64,000 nucleotides of DNA from Rhea pennata (GCF_028389875.1 NC_084666.1:59342422-59406421), one strand, 5' to 3'. Counted from the stretch's first letter, positions 1-12,899 are shown. Program-made: numbers and translations. Notes: generated by a model from the sequence alone, not told the origin.

Positions 1-1096
1 TGTTCAGGTACCTAAAGAGGCAGGAGGATGATTAGTGGCATTTTCAAAAATACCGAGGCAGCCTGAGTACCTAATAGGTTACAACCTGAGTAGGCACCGC
101 TGACATCATGGCAGTTGCTTTTCAGCACTTAAATATCTTTGAAAATCTCTTCCTTCTGCTTTATGCAGGTAATGGTAGAGTTACACAGGTAAAATAGACG
201 CAAGCCCATCTTACATTAGGGGTTTGATCTGCAACAAAAGTGTGCTTGAGTTTTGTTGGATCAAAAAACTAAAACTCTTAAAAGCAATTCTTAAGTCCCC
301 CTTTTAGTTCTCTAAACGTCTGAATTCTCCCTTTTTAAAAGGGCACAGGGCTTTTTTTTCTTCCTTTTTTCTCGTAAAAAGACAAATTGATTTTGGGGCA
401 CATTTAATGTGTTTTAAAGAGTTTTTATAATGTAGCTTTGCCAGATGTAAACTTTGCCAGTCTCAAACTATACACAGCTTTCTATGAATGGTGCACCTTT
501 TCAGGCAATATGAGCTTAGCATTTAATAGTCAATGACAGGTTTTATATAAACACAGAATATGAATGATTTTCAGGGACTCAAAGCACCAAAACCTAACCA
601 ACTCTCTCCATAACATCATCTCCAGTGAGGGCTCCTTTTTCATAACTTTTTGCTTTATATTTTCCATAACACTTAAATGAGTCAGAAAAGGCCTGTAATT
701 AAGGCGCTTGACTGAATGAAAAGCCTTAATAACAAAAACTGAACATTTTCCTTGTCCAAAGACACACGGGTGATAGCTTGGGTCAGATTATATGCCCTCG
801 GTTTATGTGGGGCTTTATGAGAGGAAGCCCAGTGGCTGCAGAGGCATTATGGGATTGCAGGATTAAAGAATATTTGTCATTGCCAGGTGTAGGCTCTGTA
901 TCAGTAGGAGATGCAGATATGCACCACCATTTCTGCCTCTTCCCATTTGCCCATCTTCATGCCCCATCCACACAAGGGAAACCCAAACACAAGACACACA
1001 GGAACCCTGAAACCACACGTAGTGACACACAAAACTTGCAGTCATACAAAACAACCTAAACACCGACATTGTTTGCTGGATGCTAAGAAAGAATCA
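1..1096. other. Unique noncoding DNA, no gene recognised
   Basis: Mostly AT-rich single-copy-looking sequence. Short reading frames between 778 and 1059 overlap on opposite strands and have no recognisable domain. CpG content begins to rise after about 1000, leading into the CpG-retaining patch. Confidence 0.6.
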
Positions 1097-1641
1097 CGGA
1101 TCACTTTGCAGCGGTCTGCCCAGCTGACAGCCGGGAACCGAACGCAGGGTTGGTGGGTTTGCAGTCTTGTCCGTGTGCTTCAGGCATTGAGGGCTCTTGT
1201 GCCCCCAAGACTCGGGGGAACTGACTTCATTTCCCACCTCTGTCTTGGGCTTCCCAAGTCGCTCGACCCAGGCAGCCAACTTGACTGGGACCCACCTCAT
1301 CCTTCATTGTCTGAACTAAACTAGTTCCTCAGCTCATTCTGGGCAGCGGAGCCGGAGATTCCTCCCCTTTATGCGCATTGTTCTTTAAAGAAACAAAAAT
1401 CTTTTAACCTTTAAGGTTTTTGTTGCACATCGTAAAAAGGAAAATGATCATTTGTTTCTTTCCTTCTGCAGTCCTAACTCTAAAGGAGGTATGACGAGGT
1501 GCTGGACAGATTTTTTCAAACCTAGCAGCAGATAGGTTGGCCTCTCAATCCAGAGCGTCGTTCTTAAACGCGTTCGAGTTTTGAGGGGAAGTACCAACTT
1601 CAGCTTGACACTTCAGTCTGAAAATGATGGCCGTACGCCGG
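1097..1641. other. CpG-retaining patch in CpG-depleted DNA
   Basis: About 22 CpG dinucleotides lie within roughly 545 bp, whereas neighbouring kilobases contain only a few. Dense spots are near 1120-1145, 1345-1375, 1555-1580 and 1631-1641. The density is below that of a textbook CpG island and no TATA or initiator arrangement is obvious. A pyrimidine-rich tract ending CTGCAG at 1471 resembles a splice acceptor. The patch could be an orphan or weak CpG island, a constrained enhancer, or the edge of an unrecognised transcript. No reading frame here has recognisable protein similarity. Confidence 0.5.
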
Positions 1642-3184
1642 TGTTTGTCTACAAGAGTCCATGGGCCTTTGGGTAATACAAACAGTGATGTGGGTAGACT
1701 TTCTAATGCTTGTACTGTCTTTCCATTTTCATTGTCTATTTGTCTTATTCCCTTTTTCCCTATCTTCCATGGTCATCACGATAAATTTGGGTTCATAAGA
1801 TTAATAAACTTAACCTCCATCCAAAAAAAATCAAGCCAACCCACAAACTTTTCAATGAATGGGGCTATTCGCAGGCTTAAGTTTAAGCAGATACTGCATA
1901 CTGACTATAGGAAACAACTTCCGTTTCCCTAGCTCAGTCTGTATTTGAATGGCTTTTCCATTAAAAAAAAATTATATATTTTTTTAAAACAGCAAACCAG
2001 TAAACTATCCTCCTTCTTGAGTCTTCTCTTTGGCTTTCATATTTTTTTTTCAAATAATTTCCCCTCAAAAAGCCCTGTTTTCTTTTGGTGGTCAACAGAT
2101 GACAAGCTTAAAACAAATTGGCTAAAATCTGGCCAAACTGGAAAATGTCAAAATGACGCACAGCAGAGTAATATGATTGCAGTCTTCGCTACTGGTTCCA
2201 TAATGAGCTGAACAAGTTCCATCATCATGTCCTGTACATTCAGCTTAATTGGCTGGGTTTCGCTGAGAAAAGGCAGCAGTATTGCTTTACTACACTGTAT
2301 AAATGTGTTTATAGCTTGGCACTAGTACACTTGCCCTCACTTTTTTCCAGTGTAGATTTCAAATAAGCCCTTTGCTCAAATGAGTCTATTAACTTTAAAG
2401 TGCCTAAAGCTAAAACACTGTATTATGGGAGGCAAGCTTTAGGGGTTACAGCCCAAGACAGCTGAGAAGGGCTACTGGAGTCTTCTTTTAGTCCTATTTG
2501 TGATTGATTTTTAAGTGATGGAAAAAGTAATTAAATAAGTAAATGCAAACCTGGAAGCATACATTGCTTTGGACCAGGTTGTTTTTCACTTTTGCTGGTG
2601 CTCAGACCCACCTAACTCCATGGAATTAGTCAAATAGCTCTTAATTTAATAAATAAAAAAAGAGATCAGAATAGAACTCACTTATTCCTTTTTAAAATGA
2701 ATTTAATTTTGAATAGTCACATTTGCCCTCTTTTTGTGTGCTGTGCTGGGGTATATTAAATTGGGAAGAAGAACATCTAGCTGTGATCCTTCCAGCAGAG
2801 TATTTCATGCATCTGCTTTGGTGTCTGGTGTTTTAAATAGTTAAAAAAAAGAGTTTTCACTCTCCCAGCCTGGGGGATTGCACAGAACTCTTTTCAGAGT
2901 TCATCAGTACCTTGTGAGCTGCTGGAGGGGCTGTGCCCCTACACTGCTCATGCTACTGTCACGTATAATGGCAATTATGATCCCTACAGGTTTACTTAAT
3001 CAAGCAGAAAGTTTTAGCGGACCCCTAAGTACAATCCATAATTACCTATACCTGTTCAAGACTAGGTCTCTCCAACAAAGTAATAAAAAATTTTCTAGTT
3101 GCTAATAGTTTGATTTTATCTGGAATAATAATAATAAAAAAAAAAGACCTCCCTTAATACCCAAGGAGGAAAGAAATGATTTAC
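1642..3184. other. Unique noncoding DNA, no gene recognised
   Basis: AT-rich sequence with short poly(A) and poly(T) runs. The frames at 1624-1932 and 1945-2211 are rich in F, S, K and N as chance AT-rich frames usually are, and show no domain. An AATAAT run with poly(A) near 3124-3145 precedes the CR1-like fragment. Confidence 0.6.
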
Positions 3185-3340
3185 AGAGATTAGAATTAAA
3201 TTAAGAGATGATGAATGTCAGAGGTGAAAATGCCATAGTAACATCTACTGAACTGTGGAACAACCTCCCAAGATAAGTGAGGGATGGAACCACAGGGTTT
3301 GAAGAGTTACAACTGCATTAGGCAAAGCCTTGGGAAAGAA
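3185..3340 (+). mobile_element. Probable old CR1-type LINE fragment
   Basis: The segment TGAACTGTGGAACAACCTCC followed by CAAGATAAGTG (about 3248-3279) matches the CR1 block that usually reads CTGTGGAACAGCCTCCCAAG and encodes the ORF2 C-terminal W-N-x-L-P region. The flanking bases, with a purine-rich upstream part and a GTTTGAAGAGTTACAACTGC part, are consistent with an older CR1 subfamily but are heavily mutated. No frame is kept. Boundaries are approximate. Confidence 0.5.
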
Positions 3341-3684
3341 ATGGCTGAGGAGGCAGCGTGGACTAGCTGTAACAGTGCAACGATAGTGCATGGCAATTGA
3401 AAGCCGTGATGCAGGCTTTTGCTCAGACATTTACAATGTAGAAAGTTAATTGGATATTGGAAGGCACAGTAAACATGCAATTGTTCTGCATAAAATTCTG
3501 TGCATATTTCCCAGGTAGTGTGCTCTGCATAGTTTGAAATTCTAGCCCTGATTAAGCTAATAGGAGTTTTGCAGTTTAAACTAACATAAAGGCATCAGAG
3601 GATACCAGTGAATCTGGCTGATGTTTTTCTGTCTCATCCTAAGCAAATAATACCTTAAAGTTTCTTCAGGCTTCAGTGCACATA

Positions 3685-3830
3685 CATACCTTTTCACCAC
3701 AATCCTGTGAGTTAGGAGGTCATTATTACATCCCCTTTTGCTTTGACCATTATCCATAGTATTCAACTCTTATATGTACAGCTAGGAAATGAAACACAAA
3801 AGAAAAGCATTTCTCTAACTTGCCGGAGAA
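3685..3830 (+). mobile_element. L2/MIR-type 3' tail relic with a probable insertion
   Basis: TTTTCACCACAATCCTGTGA followed by GTTAGGAGGTCATTATTACA and TCCCCTTTT matches the shared L2/MIR tail (TCACAACAACCCTGTGAGGTAGG, ATTATTATCCCCATTTTACA). The expected continuation, GATGAGGAAACTGAGGC, appears only later as GCTAGGAAATGAAACAC near 3781, followed by a CTAACTTGCC block. About 35 extra bases appear to separate the two halves. Whether this is an L2 LINE or a MIR-class SINE tail cannot be decided by eye. Confidence 0.6.
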
Positions 3831-5359
3831 AGAAAAGAATATAACTAGTCTTGTTATAAAATAAGAACTAGACACATTTCTGTGATATATTTTGTATTTT
3901 TCCCAAAGAGTTTGTTCAGTTTCTGGTGGATAATGAGGAAGTATCTTCAGATCTGTAGCTGTCTGGGGATACCCTTTTCCAGAAGAGACTTTGAGCATGA
4001 CACTATCACAAGTTATAGACTGATCTAAGAATGCACTGCTGCTCTGTGAATTGAGCACCACTCCCTCTCTACTCTGTCATACATTATAAAAAGATGCTTG
4101 CTGATTGTTTTTGTGCCAGTGAATTGTTATGAGATGACTGAAAAAAACTTACCTGTGTACCAAGGTCAGGATGTGATGTCCCATTCTCTGTGGAGATTAG
4201 CTCATGTTGTCTTGTTTCCGGATGACAGCCCTCCAAAAGAGCTGCAGACATTATGAAGGGATGTAGCTTTTAATTATAAATTATAATGTGCTGGCAATAC
4301 ATTCTAACACAAATTAAACTTGAAGATCTTTTCAGAGCACATAAATTTAGGAAACAGTATTTTAACTGCAGTATTTCTTGGTCTCATTAGAATTAGAAAA
4401 TACTGGATTGTATAGAATGTGGTTCAAATTGAAGCTGTTGTCATGAGTGAAAATTCACTGAATCTGCTTGGTAAAACATCCACATGCCTTCATTTCTGAT
4501 ACCTCACTCCAAGTACAGGTAGCTTTTACTATCCAAAACAAATGCACAGAGGAGACACAGTGGCATCCCTGACCTTTTTTGTTGTTCAGTGGAAATTTTT
4601 GTGCCTGCATAAAAGAAGCAATGACAGCAGAACAGGTAAGAATGAGGAAATGGTCAAACCAGACTCAAGACTGGAAAGAGGAGCTGTGTGACACAGACAC
4701 AGGAAGAGTTAGTGGACTGAGTCCTGAGTGGAGGAGACCTGGGGCTCTGAGAAAGAAACCAGCTCCTGTGGTTTGAGTCCTCCGGGGACTGGGCAACATG
4801 ACTTAGAACACTTTTTGTAAGTAAGCAGGATTGCTTCAAGCATGCTTGGTAATAATACCATTTTTTCTTCTTAACACAAAATATGTGGTGACCCCTGTAT
4901 TCTGTACAACCCCTTAGATCAGGGTACTCACCAATAACTGGCTCTTGCTTTATGGCCTCAGCCATTAGGCACTTTTGCTAGACCCTTTTGTCTTGAAGTC
5001 TGTTACAGAAAAAAAGTGCCTATCTGCCTTCACTAGATAGGCTCAAGGGCTCAAAAGAGAGACATGGAAAAAGTACTGGCCATAGGTGCCGTCCTGGCTC
5101 TTGTGTAGATGTTGGCTTTCCCATACCTTCAGGTTAGACTACTGCCACTTCATAGCACACCTCGTATCTCTGGAATGCGACTGATGCAATGAGCTAAAGC
5201 CCCACTTTATATCTTGGAAGGTTCATCAGATATGATTTTTGTTTTTCCTTGGCTAGCCACATTTGATGTTTGCATGTTGATACTGCTCCAGTCTTTTCTG
5301 TAGTGGTTCAGAATGCACGTTTGATTAGCCAGCAGTGAGAGGCTAAGGAGGCTGGGAGA
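3831..5359. other. Noncoding DNA with one splice-like segment
   Basis: No gene is recognised. The one notable feature is a 46-bp segment at 4590-4635 bounded by a good pyrimidine tract with TTCAG on the left and CAG/GTAAGA on the right. It has the form of a very small exon, but one such chance pairing is expected in a window of this size. Confidence 0.5.
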
Positions 5360-5478
5360 CCAGCGCTCTCAGTAGAGCTCTGCAACTGACTGTGTGATCT
5401 GAGGTAAGTGGTTCTCTCAGCCCCACATTGTTTAATAGTTGTAGAAATAAATAAAATGCATCCCAGGAGGCTATTACA
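5360..5478 (+). mobile_element. MIR-like SINE relic
   Basis: The sequence CTCTGCAACTGACTGTGTGA followed by TCTGAGGTAAGTGGTTCTCT corresponds to the MIR core and 3' region, usually CTCTGCCACTTACTAGCTGTGTGACCTTGGGCAAGT. It is followed by a weak counterpart of the CTCAGTTTCC / TAAAATGGGGAT part. The core shows a small deletion and many substitutions, as expected of a repeat that predates the amniote radiation. The 5' tRNA-related head is not recognisable. Confidence 0.6.
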
Positions 5479-8400
5479 AAATTTGCCTGTTACATTTAAA
5501 AGGGCTTAAGACTCTCAGCTGCAAGGATGTTGTGCTTCCTGCAGTGTATCCATGTCCCCTCTCTCTTTCTGTAGTGTAGCTAATACCTTGATATTAAAGA
5601 GTTTTAATGTAAAGAAATATTTCTTGTTTTTTTTTTTTTTTTTTAACTCCAGAAGTCAAGAGAACAGTATAATAATTTTACAGGTTGGCATGAAGAAGTC
5701 AATCGGTGAAAGGTTTTAACACATTATCCCTTGCTCCAGAGAGAAAAAAAATGTTGTCTGCTGCAATTCGCAAACTCTATTAACTAAAAAGGATAGATGG
5801 ATCTTAGAGATACAGCAGCCATGTGTAATCAGAAGAAAAATGTGTCCTGCTTAGTCACATTGTCTTGCGAGAACAGAAATGCTAGAATGCTGCGACCTTC
5901 ATGGAGTTTGGGCCCACTGACAGCACACAGTTTCCTTGTATTTCTTCATTTGTGAAAAATCAAGGCAACACTTCAACAAAACAGGCAGTCAAATCATAAA
6001 ATATCCCTGCTTTGCATAAATTTACCACCAGGTATCTGATCCAATTAAAATGTACACATTCTGCCTGGGACACAACATGAATAGTTGTGATGGAAGTTGA
6101 ATCATTCATTTGCTCTTTGTATTTTCTGCCTGCTTTTTGATTTTGTTTTTTGCTCTTTTCTTCCTTTGCAATTGTCAAGGAAGCATCTGTGTGTTTTATT
6201 AAACAAATGTTACACACTAAAAACCTATTGCTGTCTGCTAGAAAGGAAGATGGCATCTTACTTTAAAACAATTGTAATTGTTACTACTGTCTTGTTGCAA
6301 GTTAGGCCCTTAAAAATGATAGCGACTTATTTAATAGCAACTGATGCTAAGGAAAAGCATTATAACTAAAGCAGAAAAAATAACTGTTGCATTATCTTTG
6401 GGAAATACAATGGTTATTTCAAACACCATAATACAATATTGTGCTCTCAGATGTGTTACTATCCCTTCAAGCAGAAAGCATCTGAGCGATAGAATAACAG
6501 TATTTTTCTGTGATTTGTCTGCCTGTCTGGGTGTTGCAATTAGTGAATGTTCAGTTTGGCCAAATGCTGTGAGGTACTGAGATGGTGTCTGTCTGACAAA
6601 AGTGAAAAAAGTTGTGGTCATAATTCATATTTCATTTTAAGCATGGGCCTTGTGACAGTGATAACTCAGACTCTAATTTGTTATTGCCTCTAACTGCTTG
6701 TCTACAGAAAAATAGTTGCAATAGTTACTTTGCACTACCTCCCCGTGTTGGCACTGTTACTCTGCGCATGTTCTTTTCCACAGTGTCTTTATTTTATTTT
6801 AAGCTACACTGGACACAGCCTGCTGTTGTGCCACCTAAGAAAGTTCCAGGTGTTGGTTAGGCACAACCATTGAAGTTTCACTTCACTTTTCTCGTACGTA
6901 AAATAAATTCCCTGGGTAGGGAAGCCCTAGACCTACTGAGTGGTAAGCGTAGATCTGTGCAGTGCCATGCAGATGCAGCCTGGAGGCTGTCAGGGCAATG
7001 AGTTCAACCTGCTCGTCATGGTAGCACAACTGAACTGCTTTTAGTAACAGAACTAGTGCAAATATTGTAATACCATCCTGGAAAATGCCTTGGAAACCTT
7101 GCTTTAGGTTTGTATACTATCAAAGCCTCTCTCTCAACAGAACTACAGCCACTGTATTTCACAGTTACGTGATACATATTCAACATGCGTCAGGCTATTG
7201 AATATAATTTTCCTCTCACACTTTACGGAAAACATATAAGTGTGTTTGTGTATCATAAATTAAGGATTCTATAAATGCTAGCTAATACAGTATATAAAAA
7301 ATGTTGGAAGTAGTGCAAAGTTTTTATCCTTGCTGTTCATTCATGTGGGTTGGGACAAAAATTCAGATGAGGTGAAGCCCTGATCACAGTAGGGGTTTAC
7401 TTTTGATTAGAAAACTAGTAGCATATCTTGTACTCAGAGAAGTAAAGATGTCTGAGAGAAGAGGAAGAGGAGTTCTAGCCATATTTACCTACCTTGTTAA
7501 TGTAATTTAGTTAGTCCTGTTCCTAATGGTCCTGTTACTGTAAGTATCCCTTTAGAAGTCTAATGAACTATTTATTTGTGGTCAGATTTTCCTTGAAAAA
7601 AGTTCTGCCTTTGAATGATAGGATTTTTCTCAATGATTACATCTTTGGAATTCCAAAATACTAAGTGAAATGCTCACATTGCCATCTTCTCTCAATCTTT
7701 AACAAATAAACTGAAGATTAGTATTCATTATTTGCACTGCGATAGTACCAAATAATTCCATTCCTAAGCTAGGAAATGTTGCATGAGGCCCAACCACCTC
7801 TGCCAGAGAACAGAGGAATGCAGTGAGATTTTAACTATTCAGGTTGATATAACAAAGTTTTATCTATATAAAAAATCTCTGGAGACTCACTGCTGTATTT
7901 TGGTACCTTCCAAACAAAGTTCTGAGCAACTGCAACATCGTGGTGGCAATTTGGGAAATATGGTACTGAAAATTGGAAGTTTTGTCATGCCATGTAGTAT
8001 TTGACATAGCGGATGGTACAGTATTTATTGCCAATTGAAGCATGTCATCCTCAGGAATACAGGCTCCATATTAAAAATCTCATTCCCTACATTGCACTCT
8101 TAGAATCATTTTTCTTTGTAACAGCTAATGTTTCAGCCTGCAAAGAGCATTTGTACTTTTATGACTTTGAGATGATCTGTGGAAAATGCGCACACATATT
8201 GAAACTTTCTCCTGGGTAAAATTCTTCAGAAGTCTTTTCTTGGGGAAGGATCTGGGAACACTCTGGTCAGACACATTCACAGACATTTTGAATACTCTAG
8301 CCTTTCAGTGGAAGAATCTCTCCAATTTTGACTTTGAAGCTATAGTTGGAGACTACAAAATTGGTCTTTGAATTGCAGATCTCAACTTTAGAAAATATAC

Positions 8401-9580
8401 CTCTAATTGTTAAAGTGGGGAGGGTTTAACACATGTTCCTTTAAACAGACTTATAACTTAAAAAACCCACACAGAAACTCTAACTTAAAAATACACATTA
8501 AATTTGTCTTCTCAAGTATTTATTCATTCTTCTAGTATTTTTTTTCAAATTACTGATTTGAAAAAGGCAAACTCAGTATTCTCTGACCTCCAAAAATATC
8601 AAAATATACTCTACTGCAGAAGAAAAGAATCTGACTAATTTTAAAAAGAGAAATACAGGAAGAATCATATTTATCTGTCTTGTCTTGTCAGTCCTATAAA
8701 AGGAGCAGTGACTGGTGATGCTGGTTCTTTCTTCCCAGAAGGGAGTTCCTCAATGTGAGCTGAATACAACAGCCTTGTGGGGTAATTTGGATAATCGTTA
8801 AATAGCAAATTGGCACAGTGCTGCTTAGTGAGTTTTCAGTGTTAAATGATTTGGCCAAGCCAAACTTCAAGAGTCTGAAAGCCAAGTTTCTAGGATCTAA
8901 CTGGCAAGAAAAGAGGCCAATACATCCATCATTTATAGAAAGTGGCTGTGAAGAATTTGTCCTTGCCCTCCCACTGGTGAGAAATTGCAATATACACACT
9001 ATATAGCAGTTGATGGTGTTGTATCACATAGACTGTAACTGAAACTACTGGAGGAGCTTGTATTTATTAAGACTGATCTACCATTAATAGAATATCAGTA
9101 TGACTGAGTGTAATGGCTTAAATCTGTGACAGCCTCAGTTTTGCTAGCAGTGGATTTTCATCCTTTTTCAGCAGGGGATTTGGAACATTGGCAGAGTGCA
9201 CAATATTTAACGTGTCACAGATTGTGCCTCTTGATTTGCTGTGCATACATGCACAGGCTGATGAACCATGGTTGGGAAAAGCTTTACTTTTCCACCTTTC
9301 TCAAGAAATTGGTGAAACAGCAATTCCTCCTGTTACACTTGGTGTGTAAAGGACTTTGCAGAGTTCCAGTAAAGACACTTCATCACCTTTTCTGTAACAC
9401 CTCATAGCCCCTTGTTAGTTCTTCTCTTTTTATGGTCTTGTAGGTAAAAAGGCTCATCTTGCTTACATCTCCCTAAGGCTACTAGCAAAAATATATTGAA
9501 CTGTATATGAAAATGCTTGAATATAAAAACAGATGCATATGTTCACCTTGGGGATAAATGCATTGTGGTACAGGGTTATA
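5479..9580. other. Unique noncoding DNA, no gene recognised
   Basis: AT-rich, CpG-poor and free of recognisable transposons. The frames at 6097-6369 (+) and 6331-6621 (-) overlap one another and carry no known domain. One poly(T) tract lies at 5627. Confidence 0.6.
5627..5644. repeat. Poly(T) tract, 18 bases
   Basis: A simple homopolymer of 18 T. No retrocopy or repeat end is recognised next to it. Confidence 0.9.
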
Positions 9581-9674
9581 CTCTGCTCCAGTTCTATTAA
9601 TGGCAATACAAAGCAATCCCAACAAATCCAGTAGAGTAGTTCTGAATTTACACCAGACTAAGGGACTTCAATGG
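9581..9674. mobile_element. Possible ancient sauropsid interspersed repeat
   Basis: The segment GTTCTGAATTTACACCAGAC followed by TAAGGGACTTCAATGGATGG resembles a common unnamed-to-me repeat of bird and reptile DNA that combines ATTTACACCAG with ACTTCAATGGAGT. The preceding CTCTGCTCCAGTTCTATTAA fits the same element loosely. It is a short and diverged match, so it is offered with low confidence and without a family name. Confidence 0.3.
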
Positions 9675-10537
9675 ATGGATTACCATCAAGCCTCTCTCAG
9701 TCACATTTTTACTTAGTCCATGTCAATCGGGACTTGTTGACAATTTCCTGGATTTCATTTTGGAAGACAAGTTTCATGTTTGACCCTGTATCTTTGTCAT
9801 ATGAACATCTGCTTTGCCCACACACTATATACTGATTCAGTTTCCTTTTATTTAAATTACATATGATGTAAGCTATAATAGCAATGCCTGCTCTTTTTTT
9901 CCCTGCTTCACTTTTGGCTTCGAGCAGTATCAAAATGGTCTTGATTTTAGTTTCTGCATTCACTTCATTGCTTTTGTAACATTGCCTCAGCAAATATGGA
10001 TGACTGCTCATGGGTGAACTTTCTTTCACCCTCTGCTGTTCCAGTCTGAGTTTTTAAAATTCCTTTAGGCTGAATAAATGCAGAAGCTATTATTGACAAT
10101 TTTCAAATAGCTCAAAGGTTTTGGTATGTAAACACTCAGAAAGCCTGAGTATTATCTGAACCTAATCCAAATGCTCTGAAAACTTCTGATGGCCTTACAT
10201 GTTCTTATGTTTCCTTGCCTTCACTAGGAGGACAAGACAGCTCCTGATAGTGGCAAGAGCATTACTCACAGGAGGCTACTATGTACTTACTCCAGCCACT
10301 GGTAGAAGACATCCCAGAGCTAGGATCCATTTAATAACTAAATGATCTAGTTGTAATAACAAAGGCCACACGTGGCCTACATATGGGTGCTTGCAGCACC
10401 CAGCTGAAGCAGTGGGTGTCCCTCAATTATTTTGATTGGAAAACTTTTATGTTCTAATGAGTCATTAAAAATTTGATCATCTCTAATTCTGCACAAAATC
10501 ACATGATGATTAAAAGCAAGAAAAACAGAGCTATTAC

Positions 10538-10570
10538 AAAAAAAAAAAAAAAAAAAGAAAGAAAACAACT
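10538..10570. repeat. Poly(A) tract, 19 bases, with GAAA extension
   Basis: Nineteen A are followed by GAAAGAAAAC, a typical decay pattern of an A-rich microsatellite or an old retroposon tail. The sequence to its left is not a recognised element. Confidence 0.85.
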
Positions 10571-12867
10571 GGTGAGCGAGTTGCTCTGGAAGGCATTAGC
10601 AGTGACAGACACTGGAGTCTGAAAACCAAGAGCTAAGAAAGACAACGGATAGGAATGAAGGGCTACCCTGACAAGGAGCAACCTGGCATATTTTAACTCT
10701 GCTGTGATTTGGTTTTCTTTTCCATCGCATTTGAGACAAAAAAGAAAAAAAGCCAAGTCATTTCAGTATAAGCATGTAAAACAACTGGCATCCTTCCTGA
10801 AACCTTGTAAAATGAGTTGCAACTCCACACAATTAAATTGGCTGGGTTATAGTATCCTGAAAAATTAGACATTTATAATGGGAATGTTGACAAGCCCTTT
10901 ACCATAGCAACTTAGTAGTGCCTATTTGGAGAATGAAGCAAAACTCCTGGGAAATAAAGAGCATTTTAGTAATATGAATTTTTCAGGTTATGTAGAAATA
11001 AACTGGAAGCCCACAGAACAATGGCAAAAAGCAAAAACAAAAACAAACAAAAAAAAAAAGGTAACAAGATTGACTGCTACTTGTACAAATGGACCTGAAA
11101 AGAAACGAAGAGAATGGAATGAGATAGGAAAGGAAAGTTTCTGAGTAGCTGCAGTTCAGGAAAACTTCACTCTCCTCTCTTCTTTAATTTTTGCAATCTG
11201 GTGATAGAGACAAAACTAACTCCACTTTTTGTTAATCCTTTCTCTTTTTTTTAGAAGACATTAATTATGACTTTAGATTCACAACTTACTGATGCAGAAT
11301 CTTAGAACAGCATTTGTATATTCAAATGTGTTATTTTCACTAGTCTGTGGCTACATTCTGTGTCAAACCAAGCTTTTTCATCTTTATTTTCTAACAGTGC
11401 TATGCATAGTATAGTCTATTCATTACACAGACCATTTCCAATTCCAATTACTGTAAATTAAATTCAAACAATTTTAATGAAATCAGTAGAGAACATCTAG
11501 ATTTAAAATGATCTGAGTTAAGAATATGGCCTTATACTGTAATCTGGCTCCTCAAATTCACTAATGACTGAATGAAATTTAGAAAACCATTTGTTCCAGC
11601 TCACTGTACTAATTCCCAGCTGAACTCCATACTACTTTCTATTGATATGGAGAATTAATGATGGTCAATGAAAATCTTGACCCTAAGATACCCAAGAGAG
11701 TTACCACTCTCATATGTAACTTTCATACTTATTTTGCTAAATACTTCCAATTGTTCTTCATCGCTGTTATTTTTTGTTTCAGGAAGCAAATTTAGTGCAA
11801 ATATTTTGGGGGGGGAACTGAAAATTTTGAAGTTGATTTATTAATTGCTGAATTCTAGTGAGCAATAAGGCAATCTTTTAATAATTTTTGTTAGTAAATT
11901 TAAGATGGTAGTTGGCCGTAAAAAGGCATTTATGGATAAGACAAAAGTCAAACTTAAGACTTGAAACATCATAAACCACAACAACGAGAACTGAAGTCAT
12001 AAAGTCTCTTCTTTCCCTCCTTGAAGGGCATCATCCACTTCTGATTTATTTTAAAGTGCTTGATAGTGTATGGATGAAGGGAATGTATTATTTTAACAAT
12101 TAAGCTCAGACAAAAGTCTGCTAAACATTGTGGACTTCTTCTAATCAAAGGTGCAAGCCTGAGAAATTAAAATGTGTGAAGCAGATATCATCACTATATT
12201 AAATCACTTTTCTTGCTTTTTATAAAACAGTATTGCTTAATGCCAATTTATTTTCTAATGCACCCTAGCATCCCTAATTAGTTTTTGCTTAACCCAGGTG
12301 GTGGGATTGTTCAGTTTTAAAATAATTTCTGCAGCAAAATGAGGAAATTGTATATTCCGAATGTTAGCTGCATTAATATTCTTGCCGTTGCTTCTGGTTT
12401 GAGTTGCCTGATGCAATGAGTTTTCTAGTTAATGAACTACTGTGAGAAAAAATCATGTGATAAAGGTGTAACCAGTAATGAATCAGTAAATAGCTGTTCC
12501 TCTGAAGATCAGCTCATTAAGAAGCAGACATCTGAATGAAATAAAGATTCCCAGGGAGTCTGTGGCACCAGACATACCAGAAGGAGAGGCATGAAACCCT
12601 GTTAAATGCCATGACCAAGCAAACGGAATTTTTACCTAGGCAGGATTTGTGGTTAATATTCTGCTCTTGTGCTTTGCCCATTGAAGCCCCAGTGTGCTTT
12701 TGTTTATGATCTGGTTCTTGTTCAGCACATTTACATGCAACTAACTGTTCAAGTGGCTCAGTCACCTCTAGTACAAAATGGAGCTCAGCTGAAATGCTAA
12801 AGGCTACAAAGGCTACAGCTTTGTTTTCAACATGAAAAAGCCCAAACAAAAATATCTATTAGAACTC

Positions 12868-12894
<27 letters not shown>
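12868..12894. repeat. Poly(T) tract, 27 bases
   Basis: An uninterrupted run of 27 T, the longest homopolymer in the window. It could mark the A-tail of a minus-strand retrocopy to its right, but nothing recognisable as a processed gene copy follows and no flanking duplication is seen. It may be a simple slippage tract. Its length is likely to be polymorphic and error-prone in assembly. Confidence 0.9.
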
Positions 12895-12899
<5 letters not shown>

